Origin: Marthasterias glacialis
Taxonomy: Eukaryota > Echinodermata > Asteroidea > Forcipulatida > Asteriidae
Assembly: GCA_911728455.2 (NCBI GenBank)
Contig: OU452223.1
Coordinates: 11,740,174 to 11,804,173 of the forward strand
Length of the DNA: 64,000 bases
Direction: 5' to 3'
Every line of letters begins with the position of its first letter. Position 1 is the first letter of the stretch. Shown piece by piece: positions 1 through 11,100 of this stretch. The notes below the pieces were generated by a model, which ran no database searches, had not been told where the DNA came from, and saw only the letters and a program-made list of their open reading frames with translations. The position numbers and the translations under genes are program-made.

Positions 1-627
1 TCAAAAAAATTGAGTTTTGGACCAAAATTTCAAGGTAATTTTTGCTCTACCAAGTCAAGGGGGCATATCGCTCGGTACCAGCGCTCTTATTTGAAAACCT
101 CAATCTGCCTGAATTTGAGAAGTATCCACCATTTTTCGGCCCAAGCTTTTAGGTCCAAAAATCCAAAATTTACTGTTACCCCACCTCAAAAAAATTGAGT
201 TTTGGACCAAACTTTCAAAGTTGTTTTCGCTTTACCAAATCAAGCGGGCATATCGCTCGGTACCAGCGCTCAAATTTGCAAGCCCGGATCTGCTTTAGTT
301 TGGAAAGTATCCAACATTTTTTAGCCCAAACCTTTAGGTAAAAAAACACCCGAAATTTGCTGTTACACCACCTCAAAAAATTGCATATCGCTCGGGACCA
401 CTGCTCTAATTTGTTAGCCTTAGTTGAGGAAGTATCCACTATCTTTTGGCCCAAAAAATACAAAAAACCACAAATTTTGCTGCAACCCCACTTCGAAATA
501 TTTGAGTTTTGGACCAAAAATTCAAAGTCGTTTTCGCTCTACCAAGTCAAGTGGGCATATCCCCCGGTACCAGCGCTCTAATTTGCAAGCCTGGATCTGC
601 CTTAGTTTGGGAAATATCCATCCTTAG
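1..627. repeat. Tandem array, about 185-bp unit (continues left)
   Basis: The motif TTGAGTTTTGGACCAAA starts near 10, 195 and 502, with a deleted copy near 381. The phrase GGGCATATCGCTCGGTACCAG recurs in modified form in each unit. The first two units are about 185 bp apart. The third has lost roughly 60 bp after the TTGAG start, so the next unit comes early. About 3.5 units are visible and the array runs off the left edge. Short open frames here are by-products of the repeat. No coding function is seen. Confidence 0.88.
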
Positions 628-747
628 AATCAAAATGAAAGGTTCAAAATAAGGTAATGATGTATTAATTTCAGGTTTCACCTATATATGAAAATATTTA
701 CAGTCCAAATCACTGTTTGATTATTTTGTTGTTGTTGCTATTATATT

Positions 748-1560
748 TGCGTTCAACTCTGCCAATCAACTTCAGTACATGTCTTAAAGAAACTCCCTGT
801 TCAACTCTGCCAATCAACTTCAGTACATGTCTTGAAGAAACTCCCCGTTCAACTCTGCCAATCAACTTCAGTACATGTCTTAAAGAAACTCCCCGTTCAA
901 CTCTGCCAATCAACTTCTGTACATGTCTTGAAGAAACTCCCCGTTCAACTCTGCCAATCAACTTCAGTACATTTTTTGAAGAAACTCCCCGTTCCACTCT
1001 GCCAATCAACTTCAGTACATGTCTTGAAGAAACGCCCCATTTAACTCTGCTAATCAATTTCAGTACATTTTATGAAGAAACTCCCCGTTTAACTCTGCCA
1101 ATCAACTTCAGTACATGTCTTGAAGAAACTCCCGCTCAACTCTGCCAATCAACTTCAGTACATGTCTTGAAGAAACTCCCCGTTCAACTCTGCCAATCAA
1201 CTTCAGTACATGTCTTGAAGAAACTCCCCGTTCAACTCTGCCAATCAACTTCAGTACATGTCTTGAAGAAACTCCCCATTCAACTCTGCCAATCAACTTC
1301 AGTACATGTCTTGAAGAAACTCCCCGTTCCACTCTGCCAATCAACTTCAGTACATGTCTTGAAGAAACGCCCCATTTAACTCTGCTAATCAATTTCAGTA
1401 CATTTTATGAAGAAACTCCCCGTTTAACTCTGCCAATCAACTTCAGTACATGTCTTGAAGAAACTCCCTGTTCAACTCTGCCAATCAACTTCAGTACATG
1501 TCTTGAAGAAACTCCCCGTTCTATTCCACCAATCAGCTTCAGTAAATTTCTTGAAACAAC
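748..1560. repeat. 48-bp minisatellite, about 16-17 copies
   Basis: The unit begins GTTCAACTCTGCCAATCAAC, continues TTCAGTACATGTCTTGAAG and ends AAACTCCCC. It is 48 bp, a multiple of three, so both strands stay open for long stretches (up to 220 codons on +, about 115 on -). This gives a 16-residue repeat translation (STLPINFSTCLEETPR) that I regard as spurious. One unit near 1130 lacks a base (CTCCCGCTC) and shifts the frame. The last unit decays after 1530. Confidence 0.92.
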
Positions 1561-1676
1561 TCAAGACTAAACTATTTAAATTTGTTTAAAGTATTGCATT
1601 TAATACTTTGTTCAATCTGACTGAACAACCTTGATCTAGTTGCTAGGATGTGTGTGTTCTGTTCGAATTCATTATT

Positions 1677-1705
1677 AGCTGTTCCGACTATCAGTCGGAA
1701 CAGCT
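1677..1705. repeat. Perfect 13-bp inverted repeat (hairpin)
   Basis: AGCTGTTCCGACT (1677-1689) and AGTCGGAACAGCT (1693-1705) are exact reverse complements around the 3-nt loop ATC. A TTA microsatellite follows 30 bp downstream. This may be the end of a transposable element, but no partner end was found. Confidence 0.85.
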
Positions 1706-1727
1706 ATTGTTTCTGTCGAGATTTTTA

Positions 1728-1735
<8 letters not shown>

Positions 1736-1763
<28 letters not shown>
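1736..1763. repeat. (TTA)n microsatellite
   Basis: About nine uninterrupted TTA/ATT units directly follow a T-rich run. Similar TTA tails end the tRNA-derived SINEs in this window (8633 and 15265), so this may be the tail of a decayed SINE. Confidence 0.9.
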
Positions 1764-2237
1764 CTTTATTTCCCCCAAAACCCTATTGACTTAACACATG
1801 ACTTTTCTGCGCACAAAATGCCGTTCTTTGAATTATCATTATAAGTTAAATTCTATATCATGTTAAAGCTTTTGTCTTGACTTAGCTAAACGATATCATA
1901 AAATTATAATTATTAATTAATTAACCATAAGACAGCAGTGTGAATAATTAATTAAGCATTCTTGTCTCCAGCTTATCTCAGGAAGCCTACAACCGATCTT
2001 AATTTTCTTTTCAGTTATAGACTTGTTGAATATTGTAGATGTGCAATTTGGATTGTTTGTGTCTGTCACGTCATCATGACGTCATTTATGGCACGTTTTG
2101 TGTCTGTGTACAAAAGGCACGGCCCAAAAAGTGTAACTATTTGGTAGGTCAGAAACCACAATTTTTCAAAATATATTGAATTTTAGATTGCTTTATTACA
2201 AAGATCGTTTAGAAAACATGATTTCTTTTACCAAGAG

Positions 2238-2617
2238 TTGTCCCAGACCATAAAAATTCATCAAAGCACAACGTATTTCACTTTAATTAACCGTTAATTG
2301 TTCAATCTGAGCACCATTAGTACAACGCTGTGTGGATTGCGCCGCTTTTCGCCGCTCAAAGTTGATAGCAAAGTTGTACACAAGTACGCACTCGCCTGTT
2401 TTCCACACGTTAATCCAATGATGTTCCTCAGTGTTGCGAACCTGTACAGGTTTTTGGTGGGAAAACCGCAAACATGAATGCGGGGTAGCGCTAATTTTTT
2501 TAGCGTTTTAAATTTGATTTGTGTTATCAGATGTTAGTTTGGCTTTTAATAACTAATATAATGACTTCACTTGTCCCAGACCATAAAAATTCATCAAAGC
2601 ACAACGTATTTCACTTT
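2238..2617. repeat. 47-bp direct repeat flanking 286 bp
   Basis: The 47 bp at 2238-2284 (from TTGTCCCAGACCAT to ATTTCACTTT) are repeated at 2571-2617. The 286 bp between contain no recognisable gene. It is too long to be an ordinary target-site duplication. It could be a short segmental duplication or the remains of two copies of a dispersed element. Confidence 0.85.
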
Positions 2618-2716
2618 CAAAGTTGATGCATGGTAAAAAAAGCTGCTCCCAAGAAATATTCAGCGAAGGCATATCCAGTTTACTGAAAATCATTTCCCTT
2701 GATTTATTTTTTAGAT

Positions 2717-4130
2717 TACTTGAAATCTACTAAGAATCATTTTTCTTTACTTATGATCATTTCGCTCACTCAGAATCATTTCGCCTATTCGAAATCATAT
2801 GTTGCATACTCAAAACTTACTCAGAATCATCACGGTTACTCACAATCATGTCGCTTTCTCTAAATTATTTTGCTTACGCTAAGTCATTTTTCTTTACTTA
2901 TGATCATTTCGCTCACTCAGAATCATTTCGCCTATTCGAAATCAGATGTTGCATACTCAAAACTTACTCAGAATCATCACGGTTACTCACAATCATGTCA
3001 CTTTTTCTAAATTATTTTGCTTACGCTAAGTCATTTTTCTTTACTTATGATCATTTCGCTCACTCAGAATCATTTCGCCTATTCGAAATCATATGTTGCA
3101 TACTCAAAACTTACTCAGAATCATCACGGTTACTCACAATCATGTCGCTTTCTCTAAATTATTTTGCTTACGCTAAGTCATTTTTCTTTACTTATGATCA
3201 TTTCGCTCACTCAGAATCATTTCGCCTATTCGAAATCATATGTTGCATACTCAAAACTTACTCAGAATCATCACGGTTACTCACAATCATGTCGCTTTTT
3301 CTAAATTATTTTGCTTACGCTAAGTCATTTTTCTTTACTTATGATCATTTCGCTCACTCAGAATCATTTCGCCTATTCGAAATCAGATGTTGCATACTCA
3401 AAACTTACTCAGAATCATCACGGTTACTCACAATCATGTCACTTTTTCTAAATTATTTTGCTTACGCTAAGTCATTTTTCTTTACTTATGATCATTTCGC
3501 TCACTCAGAATCATTTCGCCTATTCGAAATCATATGTTGCATACTCAAAACTTACTCAGAATCATCACGGTTACTCACAATCATGTCGCTTTCTCTAAAT
3601 TATTTTGCTTACGCTAAGTCATTTTTCTTTACTTATGATCATTTCGCTCACTCAGAATCATTTCGCCTATTCGAAATCATATGTTGCATACTCAAAACTT
3701 ACTCAGAATCATCACGGTTACTCACAATCATGTCGCTTTCTCTAAATTATTTTGCTGACGTTAAGTCATTTTTCTTTACTTATGATCATTTCGCTCACTC
3801 AGAATCATTTCGCCTATTCGAAATCATATGTTGCATACTCAAAACTTACTCAGAATCATCACGGTTACTCACAATCATGTCGCTTTCTCTAAATTATTTT
3901 GCTGACGCTAAGTCATTTTTCTTTACTTATGATCATTTCGCTCACTCAGAATCATTTCGCCTATTCGAAATCATATGTTGCATACTCAAAACTTACTCAG
4001 AATCATCACGGTTACTCACAATCATGTCGCTTTCTCTAAATTATTTTACTTCGAAATCATATGTTGCATACTCAAAACTTACTCAAAATCATCTCGGTTA
4101 CCCTGAATCATGTCGCTTACTCCAAATTAG
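2717..4130. repeat. 147-bp tandem array, about 9 units, built from a 19-20-bp sub-repeat
   Basis: Units start at 2848, 2995, 3142, 3289, 3436, 3583, 3730, 3877 and 4024, exactly 147 bp apart, with degenerate edges on both sides. Each unit is made of about seven to eight diverged copies of a 19-20-bp motif resembling ACTCAGAATCATTTCGCTT. Diagnostic variants (GTCGC/GTCAC, CAGATG/CATATG, TTTCTC/TTTTTC) largely repeat every three units, giving a 441-bp higher-order repeat. Because 147 is divisible by three and no stop occurs, a 436-codon frame (2848-4158, +) runs through. I regard it as spurious: it is a low-complexity repeat with no domain and no plausible exon structure. Confidence 0.93.
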
Positions 4131-4145
4131 CTTAGAGCACATGTG

Positions 4146-4830
4146 GCATTTTATTTAAACATATGACCCCGATTTGACCTTTCCTTCCGGTCCAAACAGG
4201 AAGTTCAAAACTTTAAAGAATCTCATCTCCTGAACTAAATTTCATAAATTTGTAATCTTTATGTTGTTTTGTAGCTTACATCATATCGGACATTTTGTTT
4301 AGAGGCGTAACCCCACTTTGACCTTTACTTCCGGTCCAAACAGGAAGCTATAAATTTCATAACAGCATATCTCATGTGCCAAATGTCCTAGAGTCATAAT
4401 CTTTGTTCCATTTGTAGCTTACATCATGTGTGACATTTGGTTATTAGAATGACCCCACTTTGACCTTTACTTCCGGTCCAAACAGGAAGCTCTAAATTTC
4501 AAAAAGCATATCTCCTGTGGCAAATGTACTAGTCATTATCTTTGTACCATTTGTACCTTACATCACATGTGACATTTGGTTACTAGGCAAGACCTCACTT
4601 TGACCTTTACTTCCGGTCCAGACAGGAAGCTCTAAATTAAAAAAACATATATCATGTGCCAAATGTCGTAGAGTTATAATCTTTGTACATTTGTAGCTCA
4701 CATCGAAGGTGACATTTTGATATCACGCATGACCCCACTTTGACCTTAACTTTCGGTCGAAAAAAGAAGCTCTCAATTAAAAAAAACCATATGTCCTGCG
4801 CCAATTGTCAAAGTCATTATCGTTGTACCG
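4146..4830. repeat. About 141-bp tandem array, about 5 diverged units with DR5-like and ETS motifs
   Basis: The phrase CCCCACTTTGACCTTTACTT recurs with spacings of 144, 142, 140 and 140 bp (TTTGACC at 4173, 4317, 4459, 4599 and 4739). Each unit continues with CCGGTCCAAACAGGAAGC and a block resembling CATATCTCCTGTGCCAAATG. Units are more diverged than those of the 147-bp array. In three of five units the start reads TGACCC-N5-TGACCT, a direct repeat of nuclear-receptor half-sites with 5-bp spacing. Three also contain ACTTCCGG, an ETS core. The array ends about 115 bp before the first visible NUP205 exon. Confidence 0.88.
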
Positions 4831-4944
4831 TGTAGGACCAATATCAAGGTCTTGAGTATTTAATCAAAGGACAAACAACTTCGGAACAGCTACGTGTTTG
4901 TCCACAAACACATAATGTCTAGTTAATGTTATTATCTACTTCAG

Positions 4945-5183
4945 GAGGTAGCCAGCAGAGGGTGAGAGCTAACCTGTATGGAGCCCTCCTAAACTACCTC
5001 CACATATCCCAGAAGCCCAGAGAGATCCCTACCCTGCAAGACAATGCTATGGTCCTCAACTCTGCACTGCTGGACGAGTACGAGTGTGTCACGGCATCTA
5101 ACCTGGCTGTCATGCAAGAATATGGGGAAGGCTTGATGGATCTGGTGTGCCGGGATGCAAGTGATGGTCATGGTGTAGGAAGG
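4945..5183 (+). CDS. NUP205: NUP205 exon, residues 1-80 of the visible part
   Basis: The acceptor is ACTTCAG before 4945 and the donor is AGG|GTAAGT at 5184. It encodes the conserved block QQRVRANLYGALLNYLHIS and CRDASDGHGVGR. The intron phase on entry needs a G from an exon outside the window. Confidence 0.95.
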
Positions 5184-8100
5184 GTAAGTTTGCTCTGGAA
5201 AGTAGTAAGGGTAGTGCCTTTGAAATCGGAAGAAAGGAAATTAGTTCACACTGCTTTCTCCATTTCACGGTTTAATTCCCCTACAGCATGCTTCGCCTTC
5301 ATTCATTTTGTTTGGGTTAAGCAGGGTTTCCCCCAGGATTTTTCAAAACTGAGAGGGAGGGGGGCATTCTGGACCTGAGTTTTGCAAGTTTGGGAGAGGT
5401 AGCTGAAATGAAACAAGGTCCTTGGAACGTTTTTACTTGATGTTTGGTTTTAAAAGCTCGACTTTGCAATCTGGAACATTTTAAATGGTTTTATTTTATG
5501 ACTTTTGTGAATTTGATCATAAATCTAAACAAACAAAACAAAAAGCAAGATTGTTGGTTTTTTAATAGTTATTTTTTTGCCTATTGGTAATTTGCGTGTA
5601 TCGGCTCGAAACACTAGATTGTGAATGCAGAGAACCCTGGGTTAAGAACAGATCTAAGCAGTTTCATCTGAAACAAAATAGTGTTGAGAAATGAAGTGTA
5701 CCATTCACTGTTCTTCACCATTGTCGTTATAGATGCTTGCCCTGTCTGTCATTGACACCATCATCGGTATCGACAAGCGAGGTGATTGGCTGGCCTTCTT
5801 ATCCACCAAGGGCTATCTGCGACATTTTGTTGAGAACCTCTCCCAACAGGACCAAGAACTCCAGGAATCACTTCGGCCAACCCCGGAACCTCTCAAAGCT
5901 CTCTTTATCTTTGAGTCGCAAATGGTGAGGAAAAATCATGAGCTCCTTAATCACACCCATTCCCACTTCAGAAATCACCTAGGTCTTCTCCTTTTAACTA
6001 GTTGCCACTGGGATTCTTTTTTTTTTTGTGGTTCCGTCCCCCTGGCAGGATTCTTTTTGCGGAATTGCCAGAATTTTTTTTCCTCAAGGGTTCACAAAGA
6101 CAAAGAAACCCTGACCAGACAATGCCAAGGGAAGAAATATTCTCTTTGTTAGATCGTTTTTTTTTTTAAACAAATGTCACATGATCTTTTGTCACAATCA
6201 AAGGTGCTCATTCTAACTCAACTGTTTGTCTGTAGTCTGTTCTGAAGAAGATCGCTCTGAATGCTGTTGGGGCCCAGGCATTGCTACGAGCTGGACTTAT
6301 GGCAAGACTGTCTGCTTGTCGATTCCTTGACCTTCGACCTGAACACAGCACACAAAGGTAAAATATCATTGATCAACTATTTTCTTAGGAGTCCTATTCC
6401 CCATAAGCTAGTCCAGTCATAGCATACGGCTCCATTTTGCCTTGTGAAGTGTTACAAACAATGGACATACCAGCTGTGAGAGAGAGAGGAAGAAAACCAT
6501 GCATGTGATTTCTCAGGATTTTTCAGAATTTTCTCAAAATCTCATTGAGCCTTAAAGGTTTCTTGAAAGAAGTAAAGCAGTCACCAAAGGGAGAAAGAAA
6601 TAGTCCACATTGTGTCCAAACCTGTACTTTTGTATTGCCGGTGATGCACAGAGTCTGCAAACCTCCAAGTTTACAACACCTGGGAGGTTCTGGGTTTAGA
6701 AGAAAGGGGGAACCCAGGCATTTTCCAGGAATTTTCACATTCATCAAATCTCATGCCTGAAAATAATGCATGACTTGGCTACATACATGTATGTTCTATA
6801 GACTGACAATTACAACACTGAGATACTGTAGGCATCTAATATACACTTTTGTATGCCCCAGATCTAGGTGAATGAGACCAGTCTATGATTTCTGTGCACC
6901 CAACCCCTTCAGTCTGCTTAAGACAACTAGAGCGATTCTCACATGGTTGCACCCTTAAGAAATACAAGAAATTTCTATGCATAGTTACCCACTGTTTAGA
7001 AATGCACTGAGCCTTGTAGTCCACCTGTTGATTATTTGACCTTTACCCTCTGACCTATGTGTGACCCTACAGCCGGTTGAGAGTAGCATCCTCCAGCCTG
7101 GAGCCAGTTGAAGTAGAGACATTCATTCCTGGCATCATGCAGCGTTATCGTCAGCTCCTGTTCCCTGTCTTGAGACTGTGCATAGCGATCCTCACCTCAC
7201 TGGGGAGTCAGCATAAAGAGGCAGCCAATCAGGTGAGAGTCTCATGGCAACTGACACCCTTAGGTTACTTGTCATTGCATTGTTCCTCTCTGGAACTATT
7301 GCTCTCAGCGCGTTGCAAAAACCATCGGAAGAAATGCACTTCATGAATATATTATATTAATGGATTATGTCATTTTGGAAATAGGCAGTCAAAAAATTTA
7401 AATAGTTAATGAAAGACTTTTGAGGACACTAGGTGGCAGCAGACTTACCAGGTAAAACCCATTGTTCCAGGAAATGTGCACATGCTCAGAACTACACAAA
7501 CAATGGAAATTTACTTGGCAAGTCTGCTGCCACCTAGTGTTCCAAAGTCTCCCATATATAAATTTTCTTGTTAATGTGTATTTTCCTGATAAGTGTGCCA
7601 TGGTACAGTTATATGTAATGTACTTTAACTTTAGTTTGGATTAGTTGGACAGGTTATTAAGTATTCTCTATTGAGCTCAAATACATTTTTCTTACTCTCT
7701 TTCATTTGCATTTGCCATGTGCACTGAGAATTTAATGTAAAATTGCACAGTATAAGACTGGATTATTATTAGTATTATTGCATATCTTGTAGGTGTTGCA
7801 TTTTGTGGTCTCGCACTCTGAAGTCTTCACAGCCATCTTGAGAGAACAGCATACAGAACTCAAGTTAGAGTCGCTCCAGGAACTTGCGCTTGCCACTAGC
7901 GTCATATGTACTGTTGCAACAGACAGTAAGTTTGTTTTTTTCCTTCTTTTTTTTATTACATATATTCCCAGTCAAAGGATTCTGTTAACCAGTTGCCTCT
8001 GGGATTGTTTTTGTCAAGTTTTATTCCCGTCAGGATTCTTTTCTTTGAGGGTGCCGCTGGCACAAAAAACCTGACTTGACAATGCCAAGAAACAAGAGAA

Positions 8101-11100
8101 CACAGATTCTCTTTATTGGATCGTCCGTTTTGTGTCTCTCAACTGGTTAAGAGAAGAGGATCACCCAGGTTTTTCTTGGAAGGGCGGACCACCCCAAACC
8201 CATCCCCAACTCACCCCTCAGTCGAAACGCCTGTTAAATTGAGACCACTACTTTTAGAGATCATCAACTCTTGTTCTGATCGGGAAATTTTGCAGGGAGC
8301 CAGTGAAAATCAAGGAATTCTGTATCTGCTATATTCAAAACTTTTATTTAAACTCAATGGGAGACTTTGGACTGATAGGTGGCACCAGATAAATTTCTTC
8401 TGTTTGCATTGTTCTGAGCATGCGCACATTTTTGAGAACAATGGATTTAAGTCTGCTGCCACCCAGTGTCCTCAAAAGTCTCCCATTCACCTGATGTCAT
8501 CTCCTCAATAAATCTTGGATGCGTCATTTTTAGAGTCAGTTTCCAGTGTGTTATTCTGTGTAGTGCGTATTTTAGGTGACATGAGCGTGTACGAGCTCTC
8601 CATATCTTTACATACAATTTGACTCCCAAAATAATAATAATACACATTTCTTATGTAGCACTTTATCACACCCGATGTGCATCTCAAACCCCTCAGTATT
8701 TTTTCCTGCAAGGTATGATGAGTTACGTTTTTGAAGTATGAGAACTGTTCCTCTACATAGTACCATGTAATGGTTCATAAGGTGCTGTGGCACAATCTGC
8801 AACCGATCAAACCAGGAACATCAGGGCGAACCCCTTCACTTTGCGATGAGTGCACTGGGTCCTTTTACGTGCATTACACAACACACGGGACCAACGGCTT
8901 TACGCCCCATCCAAAGGACGCAGCATCAATGGTTAAGTGTCTTGCTTAAGGACACAAGTGTCAAGACCGGACTCAAACTCACACTCTGCTGATCAGAAAC
9001 ACCAGAGCTGGAGTGCGGTGCTCTTATCCATTCGGCCACGACACGCCAAAATGGAAGACCATGATCAGACATTAGCCGCATTTGACGTCAGTGCAAAAGA
9101 GTCAGTACAGCAAAGAAGCTTTTAAGTGTGGATCAAATTTCTTTCAAAAGTCGTTCAAAGGACAGATGTTGATGTTGTATTCTTGCATATTTCATCCACA
9201 GTTACGAATTACGACCTCCCGTCACAGCAGCTCTCATCTAACCATGTTCCGCTGCAGACTCACCTGAGTCGCATCCATCGGCAGATACTCGCTCTCGTCC
9301 CTCAGTTTTGCTCTTTGGATTCTCGTCTACGGGAACTCAAGAGGCTGGACAATACCACTGAGAAGTCGGAGGTCTCAAACGCCCTCTACAAAGAGAGCAC
9401 TCGCCAGGTTCTGCTAGAGATATCCAGGAATGTGATTGGCTACTGCAAGAATGTTGTCTTCCAATCAGGTATGAGGATACTGATTTTAAGAGATTTTTCG
9501 GTTCAATTGGGGATCTGAAGTCTTTCTTACCATCATCGTTAAAGGATGATATTAATTAGGGAATAAAAGAGTGGTGAGCGAGGTCTGAAGCAGCCGTTTA
9601 AAACCGGCAGGGTCGTGGCTGTCCTTTATCACTTGGCCACGACCCTGCAAAGTTTTAAATAGTCGATTAAGACAGAGTCACTACTCTTTTATTCCCATTC
9701 ATAAAATGTTCTTTTGTTAAAAAGTACAATACTGTAGGAAAATCCGTGAAAGGTTTCTGTGTTTTCAATTTATTTTTCCGCATGCTCCATTTCGTGAAGG
9801 GTCAAATTGCATGCGACACTCAACTTTACATTGAGTACCGGAATGTATTGACACGTGTGTGGCTATATGAGTGCAGAAAGCGTGTTCACAGCTCCAGCTA
9901 TGTCTTTATCATTGTTAAAAACGGGTCATTTGACCACCTTTCAACCAATAGAACTTCCCAAATTGTCCCAAACTGTTGGGGGTATTTATGAATCAGTGTT
10001 TAAAGTTGCAACTTTTCTTCTGGGATAACCTATAAAACAAATACTTATACCCAATTTTTAGCAAAAGTGATGGTTAAAAATTGATGTCAATATTAGATTG
10101 CTATTTTCTTTGAGTTAAGGAAGTTCTAAACTTTCATTTGAGACACTGAACAAAAACAAACCCGTCAACGTTCAGTAAAAGGTACTGAAAAGATACAAAT
10201 GAGTTGTTGTTGGAACCTGCCACTAATCTCAAGTTACCAGCTACCATGTACAAACAATTTGCAAGTTTTTGGTTTTCAAACATCAATTGTTAAAATTTGT
10301 TATGACAAAGTTTGGTCATTTGATCTTTCAGTGAAAATCCATGCAACTTTATCAATGAGAAACATTCTTTGTTTATGTCTTCAGGTTCAACAGCTAAAGA
10401 TAGTCAGGTCCTGTTCACTCCTAGCCTCCAAGAAGTAACCGCCAGAGACTACCAAAAGTTGGAAAGTAAGTTGAAACCAAAGTTTACCAAACCCAAGGCC
10501 CAATTTCATAGAGCTGCTTAACCAGTTGCCGCCAGGACTTTTTTTCTTCTTTTTTTCTCTTGCCCGGCGGGATTCTTTTGGTGGAATTGCTGGAATCTTT
10601 TTTCTTTGAGGGTACCGCTGGCACAAAGAAACCCTGACTTGACAATGCCAAGAGACTAGAGAACAAAGATTCTCTTTATTGGATCGTCAGGTTTTTTTTT
10701 CTTGACTGAGAAAATGTCAAATTCACGCACGGTGAATTGCAAAACATCAGGCGTTACCTCTGACATGGGAGTGCTAGGCCTACTAAACCCGGAACGATGG
10801 CCCATTTTCAAGGGTATTTTGGTGCCTTTTTGGTTTTTATGCTAATGTAAATTTCCATATTCATGAGCAAAATTGTGAGGTCATGTCAGGCAGAAACTGC
10901 AATGTTGCAATTATTTTATTCCAAAAAAAAAAAAGAATTTAGGATTTTTCGCTTTTGTAAAATTTCTTTTCTTTAGTGATTCGTTGTTGTGTAAGTTTAT
11001 GGCAGTAAGTTAATAATATGCAAACATTTCTCACGAATGCTTGCAATAAGCACATTTTGGGGTTCACAATTTCATGAACGTCAACAGAAAACTGGTGTCT

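Larger units (their letters stand above)
1561..2716. other. AT-rich non-coding stretch between arrays
   Basis: No convincing exon is seen. The stretch holds a perfect hairpin (1677-1705), a TTA microsatellite (1736-1763) and a 47-bp direct repeat (2238-2284 and 2571-2617). Short open frames of about 60 codons match nothing I recognise. It probably lies in the NUP205 intron upstream of 4945. Confidence 0.6.

Noticed and set aside
717..1379. 220-codon frame over the 48-bp minisatellite
   Set aside because: The unit is a multiple of three and is open on both strands. A one-base loss near 1130 shifts the frame with no consequence, which argues against coding.
2848..4158. 436-codon open frame as a real repetitive protein gene
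   Set aside because: It is produced by a 147-bp tandem repeat with no stop. It has no known domain, no promoter or splice context, and sits within a presumed intron.
5733..5735. ATG at the start of the second visible NUP205 exon as a start codon
   Set aside because: It is immediately preceded by a 3' splice site and the family sequence continues from the previous exon.
9001..9045. Minus-strand tRNA gene
   Set aside because: Same reasoning: it is the head of the SINE 8633-9045 with target-site duplications.
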